DNA of 64,000 bases from an uncultured Draconibacterium sp. (GCF_963677575.1 NZ_OY782038.1:5477001-5541000); one strand, 5' to 3'. Positions 52,139-61,677 are shown, counted from the first letter of the stretch. Made by a program: numbers and translations. Notes: a model not told the origin generated them from the sequence alone.

Positions 52139-53275
52139 TTATCTGAGAGCGTTCATAAGATACCTGTATGATTTATTCTGCCAAAACTGTAGTATTTTAT
52201 TCACTTCATTCCAGTCAATCTCATCATGAATACTTTGGGGGGGAATATCATTGAGCGAAAATATTAGACGATTTTCCAGATTAAAAATTTTTAATAGGGA
52301 ATCAAATCGAGCCATGCCTCTAGTGGAATTTCCTATAACATAGAATGGTTTATTGAAGAGAATGGAAAAAACACAACCATGAAAAGAATCAATAATAACA
52401 AAATCTGCGCTATAAAATCCTGCAATCCAATTTTCTACTGACGGGGCAATTCTGTCCTCGAGTAAAGCAGAATGGTCTTCAGTTTTTGAATTGATTTTGT
52501 GTCGTCTTAGTCTTAAACTGGAGGCAAAGAATTCGATTATTTCTTCTTTTTCATCGGAACTATCTAAAATATAAGTTGTAAGAACATTTTTGGCCAATTT
52601 TTCTTTTTCCCCTATTAAATTGATATAGTCCTTCGGAGATATTAACATTGTGGGATCCAGAACATGTTCAACATTCGCATCAAATTTTTCTTTACATAGT
52701 TTTATTGCAGATGACTCTCTCACTGAAATACACGAGAATTTTTGTAGTAGTCTAGCGCATTTTATTGTTTGTTTGGTTGTGTATTCCCAATTATCAGTAC
52801 CAAAAGAAGCGGCGTAACTAATTTTTTTACAGTTGCTACTTTGGGGGAGAAAATCTAAATAGTAATTTTCAATTTTGGGAGTATATTTTGCACGCCATAC
52901 CTGATCGCTACCAACAATAATAGCGTCGAAATTTAATTTTTTAAGCCCGTTTAAGTCATTGTTGCTAAACAATGGACTTGTTTGTGGTTGAATAAATTTG
53001 TCGATAAATTTCTGTGTGTTTTTACTAATTATTTTAAAGTTAGATTTATACTGTTCTTCGTATAATACAATTACTTCTTTTTTACGAAAAACATACCTGT
53101 AAATTATTCTTTTAATAATTGATAAAACCTTTCTCCAAAAAGGCGGTGAAAATCTTTTTTGATTTATTAACCACGCATCATGTCCATTATTCTTAAGAAC
53201 CTGTTGCAGTGCATATGCTTGCAGTATTCCTCCATAATTGGTATGTAATGGTAATGTGAAAATTCCGATTTTCAT
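52139..53275 (-). CDS. Polysaccharide pyruvyl transferase family protein
   Basis: The 378-residue protein shows the classical motifs: GIFTLPLHTNYGGILQAYAL, AIIVGSDQVWRAKY, KISYAASFG, VRESSAIKLC, and IIDSFHGCVFSILFNKPFYV. Known members attach pyruvate ketals to polysaccharide sugars using phosphoenolpyruvate; many Bacteroidota members are uncharacterised. It overlaps the nitroreductase-like gene upstream by four bases, so the two are translationally coupled. The second such pair occurs at 46719-48892. Confidence 0.85.
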   Translation of the reverse strand: MKIGIFTLPLHTNYGGILQAYALQQVLKNNGHDAWLINQKRFSPPFWRKVLSIIKRIIYRYVFRKKEVIVLYEEQYKSNFKIISKNTQKFIDKFIQPQTSPLFSNNDLNGLKKLNFDAIIVGSDQVWRAKYTPKIENYYLDFLPQSSNCKKISYAASFGTDNWEYTTKQTIKCARLLQKFSCISVRESSAIKLCKEKFDANVEHVLDPTMLISPKDYINLIGEKEKLAKNVLTTYILDSSDEKEEIIEFFASSLRLRRHKINSKTEDHSALLEDRIAPSVENWIAGFYSADFVIIDSFHGCVFSILFNKPFYVIGNSTRGMARFDSLLKIFNLENRLIFSLNDIPPQSIHDEIDWNEVNKILQFWQNKSYRYLMNALR

Positions 53276-54291
53276 TTAATGATTGTATTAGTTTCTTCGA
53301 GATTATATCTTTTGGAATAAGCTATCTTAAAAGATTCCTGAGGTATTCCACAAACGATCATGGCAATAAAAACCTCTGACAACTTAATATTGATTAGTTC
53401 CCTAAGTTTTATATCTTTCTCAGGCGAATGGCTGCAATTGAGAATACAAGCAGCTATTTTCTCATAATGTAAACCATATAAAAGATTCATTGCATACATT
53501 CCTCCATCTATATACGCCTGATAACGTTCAGGCACATTTTCAAATACTCCAAGCTCTGCTGTAATTACAATTAATTTATTGGTTAAATGTCCGAAACCTC
53601 TATTGCCTCCCTGCACTGTTAATATCGCTTCGATTAGTTTTTTATCGGAATATACATAAGTTCTCCAGGCTTGCCGATTACAAGCCGAAGGAGTTTTTTT
53701 TGAGATTTCAAGTGCATTGATTATTTTCTCAATCGGGATATCTTCTTCCGTAAAGTTTCGAACACTGGCTCTGGAATATGCAAATTTAGGGAAAGCACTT
53801 TCTGTGTATTTGAAATAGTCTTCTTTTGTGGTTTCAATTTGCTGACATGAAGATGCATTAGATACTATGTCTTCCAATGATTTGATTGAACGTATTGTTT
53901 CTTCTTCTAACTTAAATCCATTTTCGTTGTGAAATTCTTTGTATTCAATGATTACCTGAATGGCGTGATTCAATTGTTCATCCCCTTCACCATGTAATTG
54001 AATGTAATTAATACAGTTTTGAATGAGTATTACTAATTTTTGTTGTCCAAATCCCAGTCTGGATTCCGGCATGGTTAAGCCTTTTTCAATAACATGATAA
54101 TCTTTAATGATAATACCTATTAATTTAGTAGCCGTATTGCTTCCAAAGGAGGCTGAATATTTGGAATAAAGCTTAAAGTCATACCTGTAAGCTGCTTTTA
54201 AATTTCTCCATGTTCTTATTCGATTCCACTTTACTTTGAGAAAGTTAAATATCTTTGGGGGAAGTATTTTCGCCAATATTTGCTTAAGCAT
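53272..54291 (-). CDS. Nitroreductase-family protein with conserved N-terminal extension
   Basis: The 339-residue protein is a paralogue of the one at 47918-48892. The N-terminal extension contains HVIEKGLTMPESRLGFGQQK (residues 66-85). The nitroreductase domain starts near residue 175 with SRASVRNFTEEDI and has KTPSACNRQAWRTYVYSDK and AYIDGGMYAMNLLYGLH. The last 4 bases overlap the pyruvyl transferase gene, and its first 8 overlap the flippase gene. Flavin binding is likely from the family; substrate unknown. Confidence 0.77.
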   Translation of the reverse strand: MLKQILAKILPPKIFNFLKVKWNRIRTWRNLKAAYRYDFKLYSKYSASFGSNTATKLIGIIIKDYHVIEKGLTMPESRLGFGQQKLVILIQNCINYIQLHGEGDEQLNHAIQVIIEYKEFHNENGFKLEEETIRSIKSLEDIVSNASSCQQIETTKEDYFKYTESAFPKFAYSRASVRNFTEEDIPIEKIINALEISKKTPSACNRQAWRTYVYSDKKLIEAILTVQGGNRGFGHLTNKLIVITAELGVFENVPERYQAYIDGGMYAMNLLYGLHYEKIAACILNCSHSPEKDIKLRELINIKLSEVFIAMIVCGIPQESFKIAYSKRYNLEETNTIIK

Positions 54292-55816
54292 TGATTTTTG
54301 ATTTTATGTTTCTTATTATTTGAACCAGATATTTTTTTTCATCACTACCCAAGCCTATAGTGTAAATAGCTAACAGCGCTGTAGTAATTGATACTGTTGT
54401 GGTTATTAGAAAGCGAATAAAGCCTTCGTTTAAGTTGTTGACTAAAAAAAATGGGATAATATACGAGAGTATTCCTGAAATGAGAATACGTGAAATTACA
54501 TGAGTTAGAAATCCCCGAACTGGTAATCCAACCATTGATTTTAACAAAAGCAAACGTAGTCCAAGGCATACAGTTGAGTTGGCGATTGCTAGAATGAAAA
54601 CAGTCTCGGGTGGATATCCTATTTTTAAAAAGATATAGGAAATAGGCAGGTTCAGAATCATTACTCCTCCAACAACCGATTGATATTTCTTTATTCTACC
54701 TGTAGCCTGAGCCGCTGTCATTAAAGGATAGGAAAGGGAATCGATAAGGGCTGCAATTATAATTAATTGTGTAAAAATTACTGTATATTCAGGTACTTCT
54801 TTTAACCAAAGTGTGAAGATAAATTTGGTTTCGAGTAATACCGGCATAGAAAGAATAAACAAAAGGAAAAAAGAGAATTTTGAACTTTGAAAAACCAGTT
54901 TCAGCATTTGTTGTTTTTCGTTGGCCGCATAATATTTTATGATCTGAGGACGGGTGGCTGTCATAAAATTCTGTACAAACTGGTTGATGGCGCTGTTCAC
55001 CTGAAAAGCAACTCCCCGTGCAGCGTTTACAACAGGCCCAAAGAAAATGTTAAGCACAATGTTTACTCCCTGGTTATTGAATATTCCAGCTAAAGCTCCA
55101 AATAAGTTCCACCCGGAGTATGTTACAATTTCTTTAAAAAGTACAGTGTCCCAATAAAACGAGTAACTGCATTCGCTGAATTTTCGTTGGGTATAGGTGC
55201 GGTAAATAAGGGTTGTAAAGGTTGTAACGGCAAACATTAAAACGGCATAGAGTTTTAGCTTGTCGTAGGAAAACACCAGTAGCAGGTACACGATCAGTAG
55301 CTTCAAGCTTACCTCTATAATGCTAACATAGGCATATACCTTCATGCGCTCGTGGGCAATTATGGCAGCGTTGTAGGGTACGGTAAACATGGTCATCATA
55401 AACGAGAGGATAGAAAACTGGTACACCCATCGGGCGGCTTCCATACGCTCGGGAGGAATGGTCATTTTGTTGTTCATGAACCAAAGACCAACGGTTTCTG
55501 CCAGCAAGAGAATGATCACCGCAATAATGGCGTAAATGGTCATAGTCATGCTAAAGGTTTTCTTTAGCTGGTCGTAGTTTCTCCGCCCCAGTTCAAAGGC
55601 AAAGAAACGCTGGGAGGCAGAAGCCATGGTGCCGCTTAAAAACGCAAACATGGTAACAATTCCGCCTACAACGTTGTAGAGTCCATAGTCTACTGTCCCC
55701 AGGGTATCTAGCACAACTCGTACCGTAAAGAGGCTTACACCCATGGTAAGGAGCATCCTGAAGTAGAGCATGAGGGTGTTTTTAGCTATTCTTTTATTGT
55801 TTTCGGAACGAGACAT
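54284..55816 (-). CDS. Oligosaccharide flippase (Wzx-like, MOP superfamily)
   Basis: The 510-residue protein has about 12-14 membrane segments. It starts NKRIAKNTLMLYFRMLLTMG, followed by SLFTVRVVLDTLGTVDYGLY and NVVGGIVTMFAFLSGTMASA, which are typical of the Bacteroidota Wzx group. It is the first gene of the ten-gene operon running to 43866, with an upstream spacer of 637 bases. The G+C content of this gene appears higher than that of the genes directly downstream, so the change in composition falls inside the operon near 54300. Confidence 0.88.
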   Translation of the reverse strand: MSRSENNKRIAKNTLMLYFRMLLTMGVSLFTVRVVLDTLGTVDYGLYNVVGGIVTMFAFLSGTMASASQRFFAFELGRRNYDQLKKTFSMTMTIYAIIAVIILLLAETVGLWFMNNKMTIPPERMEAARWVYQFSILSFMMTMFTVPYNAAIIAHERMKVYAYVSIIEVSLKLLIVYLLLVFSYDKLKLYAVLMFAVTTFTTLIYRTYTQRKFSECSYSFYWDTVLFKEIVTYSGWNLFGALAGIFNNQGVNIVLNIFFGPVVNAARGVAFQVNSAINQFVQNFMTATRPQIIKYYAANEKQQMLKLVFQSSKFSFFLLFILSMPVLLETKFIFTLWLKEVPEYTVIFTQLIIIAALIDSLSYPLMTAAQATGRIKKYQSVVGGVMILNLPISYIFLKIGYPPETVFILAIANSTVCLGLRLLLLKSMVGLPVRGFLTHVISRILISGILSYIIPFFLVNNLNEGFIRFLITTTVSITTALLAIYTIGLGSDEKKYLVQIIRNIKSKINA

Positions 55817-56453
55817 TTTTTTAACTTTCTGTATTCAATCTTTGTTTTCTGATGGTAACAGTATGAGATATCCTTTTTCTATTCTGGAGTATGGCTAGCA
55901 GAAATAGAAGTTTGGTCAATTGCTATTCCATGTGAATTGCTTCCTGTATCCATCATAACTACGTCGTGTTTAGAACTTAAAATTTTAAAACTGAGGATTT
56001 AAGATACGAGAGTCACAGATTCGGGGAACAGAAATATGTTCATTTTTAAACATAAGAAATGCATCAAAACTGTTGTGAAGAATATTAGACATTATGAGTT
56101 GTTATATCTTCCTGTCATTAATGAATAACTCAACAATCTTTGTTTCGGTAAGAGATTGGAGCCAAGCATATAATTATTGTAGTTTGATTGTTAGTATTAT
56201 GTATTTCATACATTTATGTCACTCAGGTAGCCTGTTTTGAATTTGCATCTACCCTGATATTATTACTGGTAATCAGTGCTTTGTCCATAGATTGCCTCAC
56301 GCCTGCATTACAAAATTTGTATGGGAATTGGCCATGTTCTCTATATCCTTGCTGATTTGTTTGCAATAACTATTGGTAAAGTTTGAGAAAATATCTAACA
56401 TAAACGGTAGTTGTGAAACTAAATATACTGTTGTTGTTTCTGTGCCTTATTTC
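55817..56453. other. Long A+T-rich spacer with a possible gene remnant
   Basis: The spacer separates Wzz from the flippase gene. On the minus strand, codons ending at the TAG at 55879-55881 read SKHDVVMMDTGSNSHGIAID and then QTSISASHTPE, with no start codon; the frame closes upstream near 55994. I do not recognise it. No repeat of the families seen elsewhere is present. Promoter elements for the flippase operon could lie here but none is clear. Confidence 0.4.
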
Positions 56454-57566
56454 TCATTCTTTATTCCATTCTTTTTTTAATGTATTAAGAAATTCCTTTC
56501 CAAAAATCCAGCAGATGGAGAACACCGCACCCAAAAAAATAAAGATAATCAAGATTGTTAATCCACTAGTATTATCTTCCAACGGTACGGTTACCGGTTT
56601 TAGCACAGAAAAAACAGGAGTATCTTCTTTCACCTGAATACGTGCTTGTTCTAATTGCTGGGCTAAACCCGAATACACATCAAAAGACAGCTGGTAATCG
56701 CTTTGCAGGCGCTCTTCCTGGGTACGGGCAAGGGCAGAGGTCACATTTTTGTTTTTATCGCGAAATTCGGCCAAAGCTGCCTGGGCAGTTTCGAACTCTG
56801 CTTTGTTGTCATTGTAACGTTCTTCAATAAAATTCAATTGAGCTGATGCTTTTTCTATTTTATAGGTGGTGATGTATCGTTGTAATAGCAGTAATGCTTT
56901 TTGAGTAACCTGGGCGGCCAGCTCCGCATCAAGTGTACTGGCTGAAAGCGTAAGAAAACCGTCTTTGTCGTTAACGTCAAGCTTAACCTTTTCACTTAAC
57001 ATTTCCCTGATTTTATCCTGTTCCTCTGTTAGGATGATATAGCCATTAGTTGATTGGTCATTAGTCACTGATTGAGTATCACCTTTAATGGCTTTTATAA
57101 TTACTCCGGGGAGTCCAATCGTATATTTTTTTAACCCTTCCAAAAATCCAGTTTCTTTTTCTTCCGTGTAATAGGTATAGATACTGATGGAGTCTTTCCT
57201 TCCGGGAAAATGGAAGGGGGTATTCATGAGTTCCAGCTGGAAAGGCACGCTATTTAGAATTTGTGGATAGACCATAGGAGAGAGTTGAGTATTTCCTCCA
57301 GTCATGTCGTTGATATTAAACCCTGCCATAGCTGCCAGGGAAGATAAGCCCCCAAGTTTCGTTGAGGCATCACTGATTTGTGGTACCACCGTGGTGGAGG
57401 CGGTATATTCTTTGGGAGTTAGCAGGGCTACAGCAACCCCCAGAACCATAAAGATGGTTACCGTTATAATTATAAATTTACGGTTGTCCCAAAGGGTCTT
57501 GACCAGGGCAATGAGGTCGATCTCATCCTCTTCAGCTTGATTATTTTTGTTTATATCTTCTGTCAT
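56454..57566 (-). CDS. Wzz-type polysaccharide co-polymerase (chain length determinant)
   Basis: The 370-residue protein has the PCP layout: an acidic cytoplasmic N-terminus, a first membrane segment (about 33-52, KFIIITVTIFMVLGVAVALL), a long periplasmic domain with coiled coils (about 225-300) and a second segment near 340-360. VFSVLKPVTVPLEDNTSG before the second segment is typical. There is no kinase domain. It is 62 bases downstream of the SLBB exporter and paralogous to 15550-16677, sharing the middle motif of Met-Ala/Gly-x-Phe/Leu around GGLSSLAAMAGFNINDMTGG. Confidence 0.87.
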   Translation of the reverse strand: MTEDINKNNQAEEDEIDLIALVKTLWDNRKFIIITVTIFMVLGVAVALLTPKEYTASTTVVPQISDASTKLGGLSSLAAMAGFNINDMTGGNTQLSPMVYPQILNSVPFQLELMNTPFHFPGRKDSISIYTYYTEEKETGFLEGLKKYTIGLPGVIIKAIKGDTQSVTNDQSTNGYIILTEEQDKIREMLSEKVKLDVNDKDGFLTLSASTLDAELAAQVTQKALLLLQRYITTYKIEKASAQLNFIEERYNDNKAEFETAQAALAEFRDKNKNVTSALARTQEERLQSDYQLSFDVYSGLAQQLEQARIQVKEDTPVFSVLKPVTVPLEDNTSGLTILIIFIFLGAVFSICWIFGKEFLNTLKKEWNKE

Positions 57567-57628
57567 TTTCTAGTTGTTTGTAATTGCTCAATTCTTTAGC
57601 ATAAAACTGCTGATTTCAATAAATAAGC

Positions 57629-59968
57629 CTACCATGCTCTTGCGACAGCTGCAATGGCTACGGCCATTGATGACATGGTGGAGGCGATGGCGAACCAAAG
57701 TCCTTGCTGACGTTCTTTCTCCACCTTTTCGGGAACTACCACTAAGCTTCCCGGTGTAACTTTAGGGTAACGTTTAAAAATAAATCCTTTGGTAACTGCC
57801 GTTTCGCCATTGGGGTATTGTACATAGGTTTTTTTCTTATTGGCTTGAGCCTGAAACCCTCCGGTACGGTTAATATAATATTTGGCATTTTTCCCTGCTT
57901 CGAAGGTAATGGAGAAGGGGTTTTGTACACTTCCGATAATTTTAACGGTTTGCATAAATTCCGGGATATTGAGGCGGTCGCTGTTTTTTAATAACAGGTC
58001 TTTCTCACTCTTCGGATCGTTAAGAATATTTTGCAGGTTAATAGCCACCCGTTCAGAGCCCAGTTCATCGGAAAAACGTTCGAGTGTGGCCCCCTGAAGG
58101 TAGGCTTTAGGCGTGTATCCACCGGCCATTTGCACCAGGTCGGAAATACGCATCTGTTTGTAGGTAATGGCATAAGCTCCTGCGTAGATTACTTCCCCCG
58201 AAATAATTACCGTTTCGTTTTGACGGAAATTGGGAGCCGTACGAACCGATACCTGATCCCAGGGGCGTAATTTCATCTCCGCATCGTTTTTTCCCAGTTG
58301 TAATCCGCGTGAGATATTGGCGATGATCACATGCCCGATAGTATCGGAGAGTATGGAAGCATCGTGGTAGCTCAACCGGCGGGCAATTTCAATAAACGTA
58401 CTGTCGGCACCTTCCGTAAGGCCACCGGCCAGGAAAATAGCGTCGCCAAGTGTCATGTTTTCCGACCAGTTGAAAGGACCGGGTTCAATCACTTCGCCGT
58501 TAACGGTAATATAAGGTTGTTCTTTTAAATCGAAATGTGTTTTGATGAGCACTTCGTCGTCGGCTTGCAGTAATATATTCTGTTTCCCGGTGCTGATATC
58601 CTCTACATCAAAAGCGATGGCAGAAGTAGTGCGGTCGCTGTTGTAGCGGGTGATCAATCCCCGGCCTTTAAATGCTTCGGGCAACAGCTTGTCGGCTTTT
58701 TCTATTAACTGTGCAAGTGTAAGCCCTTCGGTCCATTCGTATTCTCCCGGATGGTACACGGCACCTTCTATGCTTACCCGGTTTTCGAAGCGGTCGGTTA
58801 TCAGGGCATTTCTTATGGAATCACCTTTTACCAGCGGAGTGGTGTTCAGTTGGTCATAGGGCACATCAATGATCTGTTGTCCTTGCTGTGCTTGCCGAAC
58901 TATTTGGGTATTTCCAAGAAAAGCTCCCGGGTTAAAACCTCCGGCAAAACGTACCAGGTCGTTTAACATTTCGCTGTCTTTCATCTCGAAAATACCGTTG
59001 CGTTTAAATTCGCCATTCACCACTACATGTTTCTCTACCGGAGGAACAAAGATAATATCACCGTCTTTTAAAGTAATGTTGTCGGATGGATCGGCATTTA
59101 CCAATAGGTTATAGATATCGACAACTTTCTCTACTTTGTTGTCGCGAATGACTTTTATATTTCGGAACGAGCCAATTTCGTTGGGGCCACCTGAAAGGTA
59201 TAAGCCATTAAAGACAGTGGCTGTTACGGGCAAAGTATAGGTCCCGGGAGTTACCACTTCACCCAGCAGGTTTACACGGATGGAGCGTAATTGCCCCATA
59301 TCTAACTGGGCAAAGGTGCCGGGATTGTCACCTCCCATATCGGCATAAATTGCTGTGAGGTTTTTGATGATCTTCTTTTCAGCCTCGTCAAATGACATAC
59401 CTGCTACATAAACCGGCCCCAGGTCGGGGATAACGATCTGCCCGTTATTATTTACTCTTAGCTGGTAGTTGTTTTGCGAGTTGCCCCAAACCTGAATGAG
59501 CAACTGGTCGCCAATTCCTATTTCGTAATTTTTTGGTGTTTGTATGTTTACAATAGGTTCAAAAGTAAGGTTTTCGTTGTTAAACAGATAAGCTCCAAAG
59601 ACTTCCAGATCCTCCTTGAATTCAACTTTCCTTTGTGAGAGGTATGAGTCCTCTTGATCTTCAGGTAATATTTCCGGCTCTTCATAGAGGTTGTACATGT
59701 TTTGTTGCGCGGTGTCCTGTTCGCTTAAACGTTGTCGCATTTCCATGATTTGCTGCTCAGTAGCTCCCCGCTGACGGGCCAATTGTATCGCTTGTTCTTC
59801 CGTTAAACCGGCATCCTGCATGGCCTTTTTGGCTCTGTCGATCTCAGATTGAGGCAATGAATTAACATCAACGTTCTTTACATCCTGCGTCTGCGTCTGT
59901 GCCTGTGTAGTCAGCAGCAGTGCAGAGCAAAAGAATACAGTTAACATTGTTTTAAGTAAGTACTTCAT
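57629..59968 (-). CDS. SLBB-domain polysaccharide export protein (Wza-like)
   Basis: The 779-residue precursor has a signal peptide (MKYLLKTMLTVFFCSALLLT then TQAQ), a glutamine-rich helical N-terminal stretch, and the export domain with TPKNYEIGIGDQLLIQVWGN. Several SLBB repeats follow (VVTPGTYTL, VYHPGEYEWTEG, VIEPGPFNWSEN, VIYAGAYAI), and a C-terminal hydrophobic helix ends it. It forms the outer-membrane exit channel by family knowledge. It leads the export part of the first polysaccharide set and is a paralogue of 16752-19184. Confidence 0.87.
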   Translation of the reverse strand: MKYLLKTMLTVFFCSALLLTTQAQTQTQDVKNVDVNSLPQSEIDRAKKAMQDAGLTEEQAIQLARQRGATEQQIMEMRQRLSEQDTAQQNMYNLYEEPEILPEDQEDSYLSQRKVEFKEDLEVFGAYLFNNENLTFEPIVNIQTPKNYEIGIGDQLLIQVWGNSQNNYQLRVNNNGQIVIPDLGPVYVAGMSFDEAEKKIIKNLTAIYADMGGDNPGTFAQLDMGQLRSIRVNLLGEVVTPGTYTLPVTATVFNGLYLSGGPNEIGSFRNIKVIRDNKVEKVVDIYNLLVNADPSDNITLKDGDIIFVPPVEKHVVVNGEFKRNGIFEMKDSEMLNDLVRFAGGFNPGAFLGNTQIVRQAQQGQQIIDVPYDQLNTTPLVKGDSIRNALITDRFENRVSIEGAVYHPGEYEWTEGLTLAQLIEKADKLLPEAFKGRGLITRYNSDRTTSAIAFDVEDISTGKQNILLQADDEVLIKTHFDLKEQPYITVNGEVIEPGPFNWSENMTLGDAIFLAGGLTEGADSTFIEIARRLSYHDASILSDTIGHVIIANISRGLQLGKNDAEMKLRPWDQVSVRTAPNFRQNETVIISGEVIYAGAYAITYKQMRISDLVQMAGGYTPKAYLQGATLERFSDELGSERVAINLQNILNDPKSEKDLLLKNSDRLNIPEFMQTVKIIGSVQNPFSITFEAGKNAKYYINRTGGFQAQANKKKTYVQYPNGETAVTKGFIFKRYPKVTPGSLVVVPEKVEKERQQGLWFAIASTMSSMAVAIAAVARAW

Positions 59969-60223
59969 ATTTTTGATACGTTATTCTATAAGGTTTATCT
60001 ATTTTATTCGTTTACATAAAAAGAACGAAGCTACAATATATTTTCCAGTTAAGGATTAATATCGTACTCCTTAATCCCGAAGTCGGGGGGCTGAAGGTGG
60101 AAGAAAAATATTCATCGATTTATTTTCTAGTTAATGGTCAAAACCCTGCAATTTGCTTTCATCGATTTTCAATTCATTGCAGCTACTTTAGTTTCTATAA
60201 ACTTTTATTATAATCTTAAAAAC
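59969..60223. other. Spacer between SLBB gene and the IS200-type element
   Basis: A small hairpin CCCGAAGTCGGG lies at about 60076-60087. I see no gene and no clear TAnnTTTG site. The IS200-type element begins near 60224 and may separate the export genes from the regulatory genes upstream. Confidence 0.4.
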
Positions 60224-60763
60224 ACCTCCTTTGGTGGTGGTAATGTTTCAAAGGCTTTGCATTTAAAATTCTTAACTTAGTGACATGAGTAATTTCAAGA
60301 AATCAAGTCATGTCATTTATCGGTGTACGTATCATATCGTTTGGACACCAAAATATCGCTACCGTATTCTTGAAGGTCTAGTCAAAGATCAATTGAGTCG
60401 AGACATCCCGATGTTGCTTGAATGGAAAGATTGCCAGTTGGATGAAATAAATATTCAAGCAGATCATATCCATTTGATAGTTAGTGTTCCTCCAAAACTC
60501 TCAATATCAAAACTCATGGGAGTTTTGAAAGGAAAGACCGCTATCAAAATATTCAAGAGTTATCCTCAGTTAAAGGTAAAACCCTATTGGGGCAATCACT
60601 TTTGGTCACGAGGATACTGTGTGGACACAATTGGCCTTGATGAAGAAAAGATCAAGAAATATGTCAAATATCAAGAAGATCAAGAACGTCTCGAAGAGCA
60701 ACAACGGCTCAACTTTGGCCCCTTATAGGGGCTTTCTTTCAAGCCCACCTTCTAAGAAGGTGG
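60224..60763 (+). mobile_element. IS200-type element (tnpA only) with end hairpins
   Basis: The left hairpin is ACCTCC, TTT, GGTGGT at 60224-60238, with one mismatched pair as in the bulged end hairpins of IS200/IS605 elements. The right hairpin is CCACCTTC, TAA, GAAGGTGG at 60745-60763, a perfect 8-base stem followed by a T run, so it may also act as terminator. One tnpA gene lies between and no tnpB is present. Exact ends were not determined. Confidence 0.65.
60285..60728 (+). CDS. tnpA: IS200/IS605-family transposase TnpA
   Basis: The 147-residue protein is a Y1 HUH single-strand transposase: VIYRCTYHIVWTPKYRYRIL, the metal-binding His-x-His in ADHIHLIVSVPP (His61 and His63), GVLKGKTAIKIFKSYPQLK, HFWSRGYCVDTIG, and Tyr126 in IKKYVKYQEDQE as the probable catalytic tyrosine. 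It excises and joins single-stranded DNA by recognising end hairpins. Length is near the family norm (about 140-155). It is on the plus strand against the surrounding polysaccharide genes and splits the regulatory genes from the export genes. Confidence 0.92.
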   Translation: MSNFKKSSHVIYRCTYHIVWTPKYRYRILEGLVKDQLSRDIPMLLEWKDCQLDEINIQADHIHLIVSVPPKLSISKLMGVLKGKTAIKIFKSYPQLKVKPYWGNHFWSRGYCVDTIGLDEEKIKKYVKYQEDQERLEEQQRLNFGPL

Positions 60764-61029
60764 TTTTTTATTTTATAGGATTTTGATTTGAGTACAGAGA
60801 TTTGAGTATTGAGAAGCTTATTCGTGTCTATTTTCTTCTCTCACTACTCATTCCTTTCTACTCATATCCTATGCTTTGTTCATTTTGAATTTCATTCAGT
60901 CTTAAACCTATGTACTTTCAGTGCATAGTGGTTTAGTTTTTGACTTCGGTCTCCGCTTTTCTGACTTCCGTCCACGTTTCTTTTTACGAATTCCATTTGT
61001 ATTTTATGTATGTTCTGGTATATAACCAT
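60764..61029. repeat. Low-complexity spacer
   Basis: Words such as GATTTGAGTACAGAG, ATTTGAGTATTGAGAAG are followed by complementary-style words CTTCTCTCACTACTCATTCC and TTTCTACTCATATCC. The rest, to 61029, shows no gene. Confidence 0.5.
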
Positions 61030-61557
61030 TTATTCTCTCGACCAAATGTGTAAGGCATTTTGTTTTTGCAGGTAATCGGCTTTTTCCTTTTCAGAAATAA
61101 CAAGGTAGCGAATTTTTTTATCTACCAGTTTTTCGGCTTTCGACACTAGGGCAACCACAAAGCGGGTATCAATGTCGTCGCCCACCAACAGCAGGTCGAT
61201 AATGCCCGATGCTTTACCTATGGCCAGATCGCCGATAAGATAAGCCTCGTTAAGGTCGCCTACATTTTTCAGTATTTTATCAATAACCGTATCCAGCCCC
61301 ACAGTCTTTTGTAAAATGCTATTGATTTCACTGTAAAGCGGGTGGTTGTCGTTGGCCCGGAAATATTTTCGGTTTCCATTAAAATTCGATATCAGTAAAT
61401 CAGCTTGCTCCAGCCTGTTTAGTTCCAAACGTATAGCATTTGAAGATTCACCGAACTCCTGTTCAAGATTTCTGAGGTAGCTGGTGGTTTCCTTATTCAG
61501 AAAAAACTTGAGTAAAAGTTTTAGCCTGGTTTTGTTTGTGATTAAAGATTCTATCAT
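61030..61557 (-). CDS. Winged-helix plus degenerate nucleotidyltransferase-like protein
   Basis: The 175-residue protein has an N-terminal winged helix (about 1-66, with SSNAIRLELNRLEQADLLIS as recognition region). A C-terminal domain resembles minimal Pol-beta-type nucleotidyltransferases: LIGDLAIGKASGIIDLLLVG and DDID, where the usual Gly-Ser and Asp-x-Asp are incomplete. It is likely a DNA-binding regulator. It lies between upxY and the SLBB/Wzz genes, a position often held by such a gene in Bacteroidota polysaccharide loci (background knowledge). A palindrome overlapping a -7-like site lies 120 bases before its start. Confidence 0.7.
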   Translation of the reverse strand: MIESLITNKTRLKLLLKFFLNKETTSYLRNLEQEFGESSNAIRLELNRLEQADLLISNFNGNRKYFRANDNHPLYSEINSILQKTVGLDTVIDKILKNVGDLNEAYLIGDLAIGKASGIIDLLLVGDDIDTRFVVALVSKAEKLVDKKIRYLVISEKEKADYLQKQNALHIWSRE

Positions 61558-61677
61558 TTGGCTAATAGTGAGTTATGTGAAGTTGTAATAGTTGAAGAGT
61601 AGTGGTGGATATGCTGATTCGGGCACTGCTTCGCCTCCTCAGTTACATGTGTTGTATGAGTAGAAAATTAATATTAG

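Noticed and set aside
61030..61557. UpxZ
   Set aside because: The protein has a winged helix and a nucleotidyltransferase-like domain and does not look like UpxZ, although it holds a similar place in the locus.
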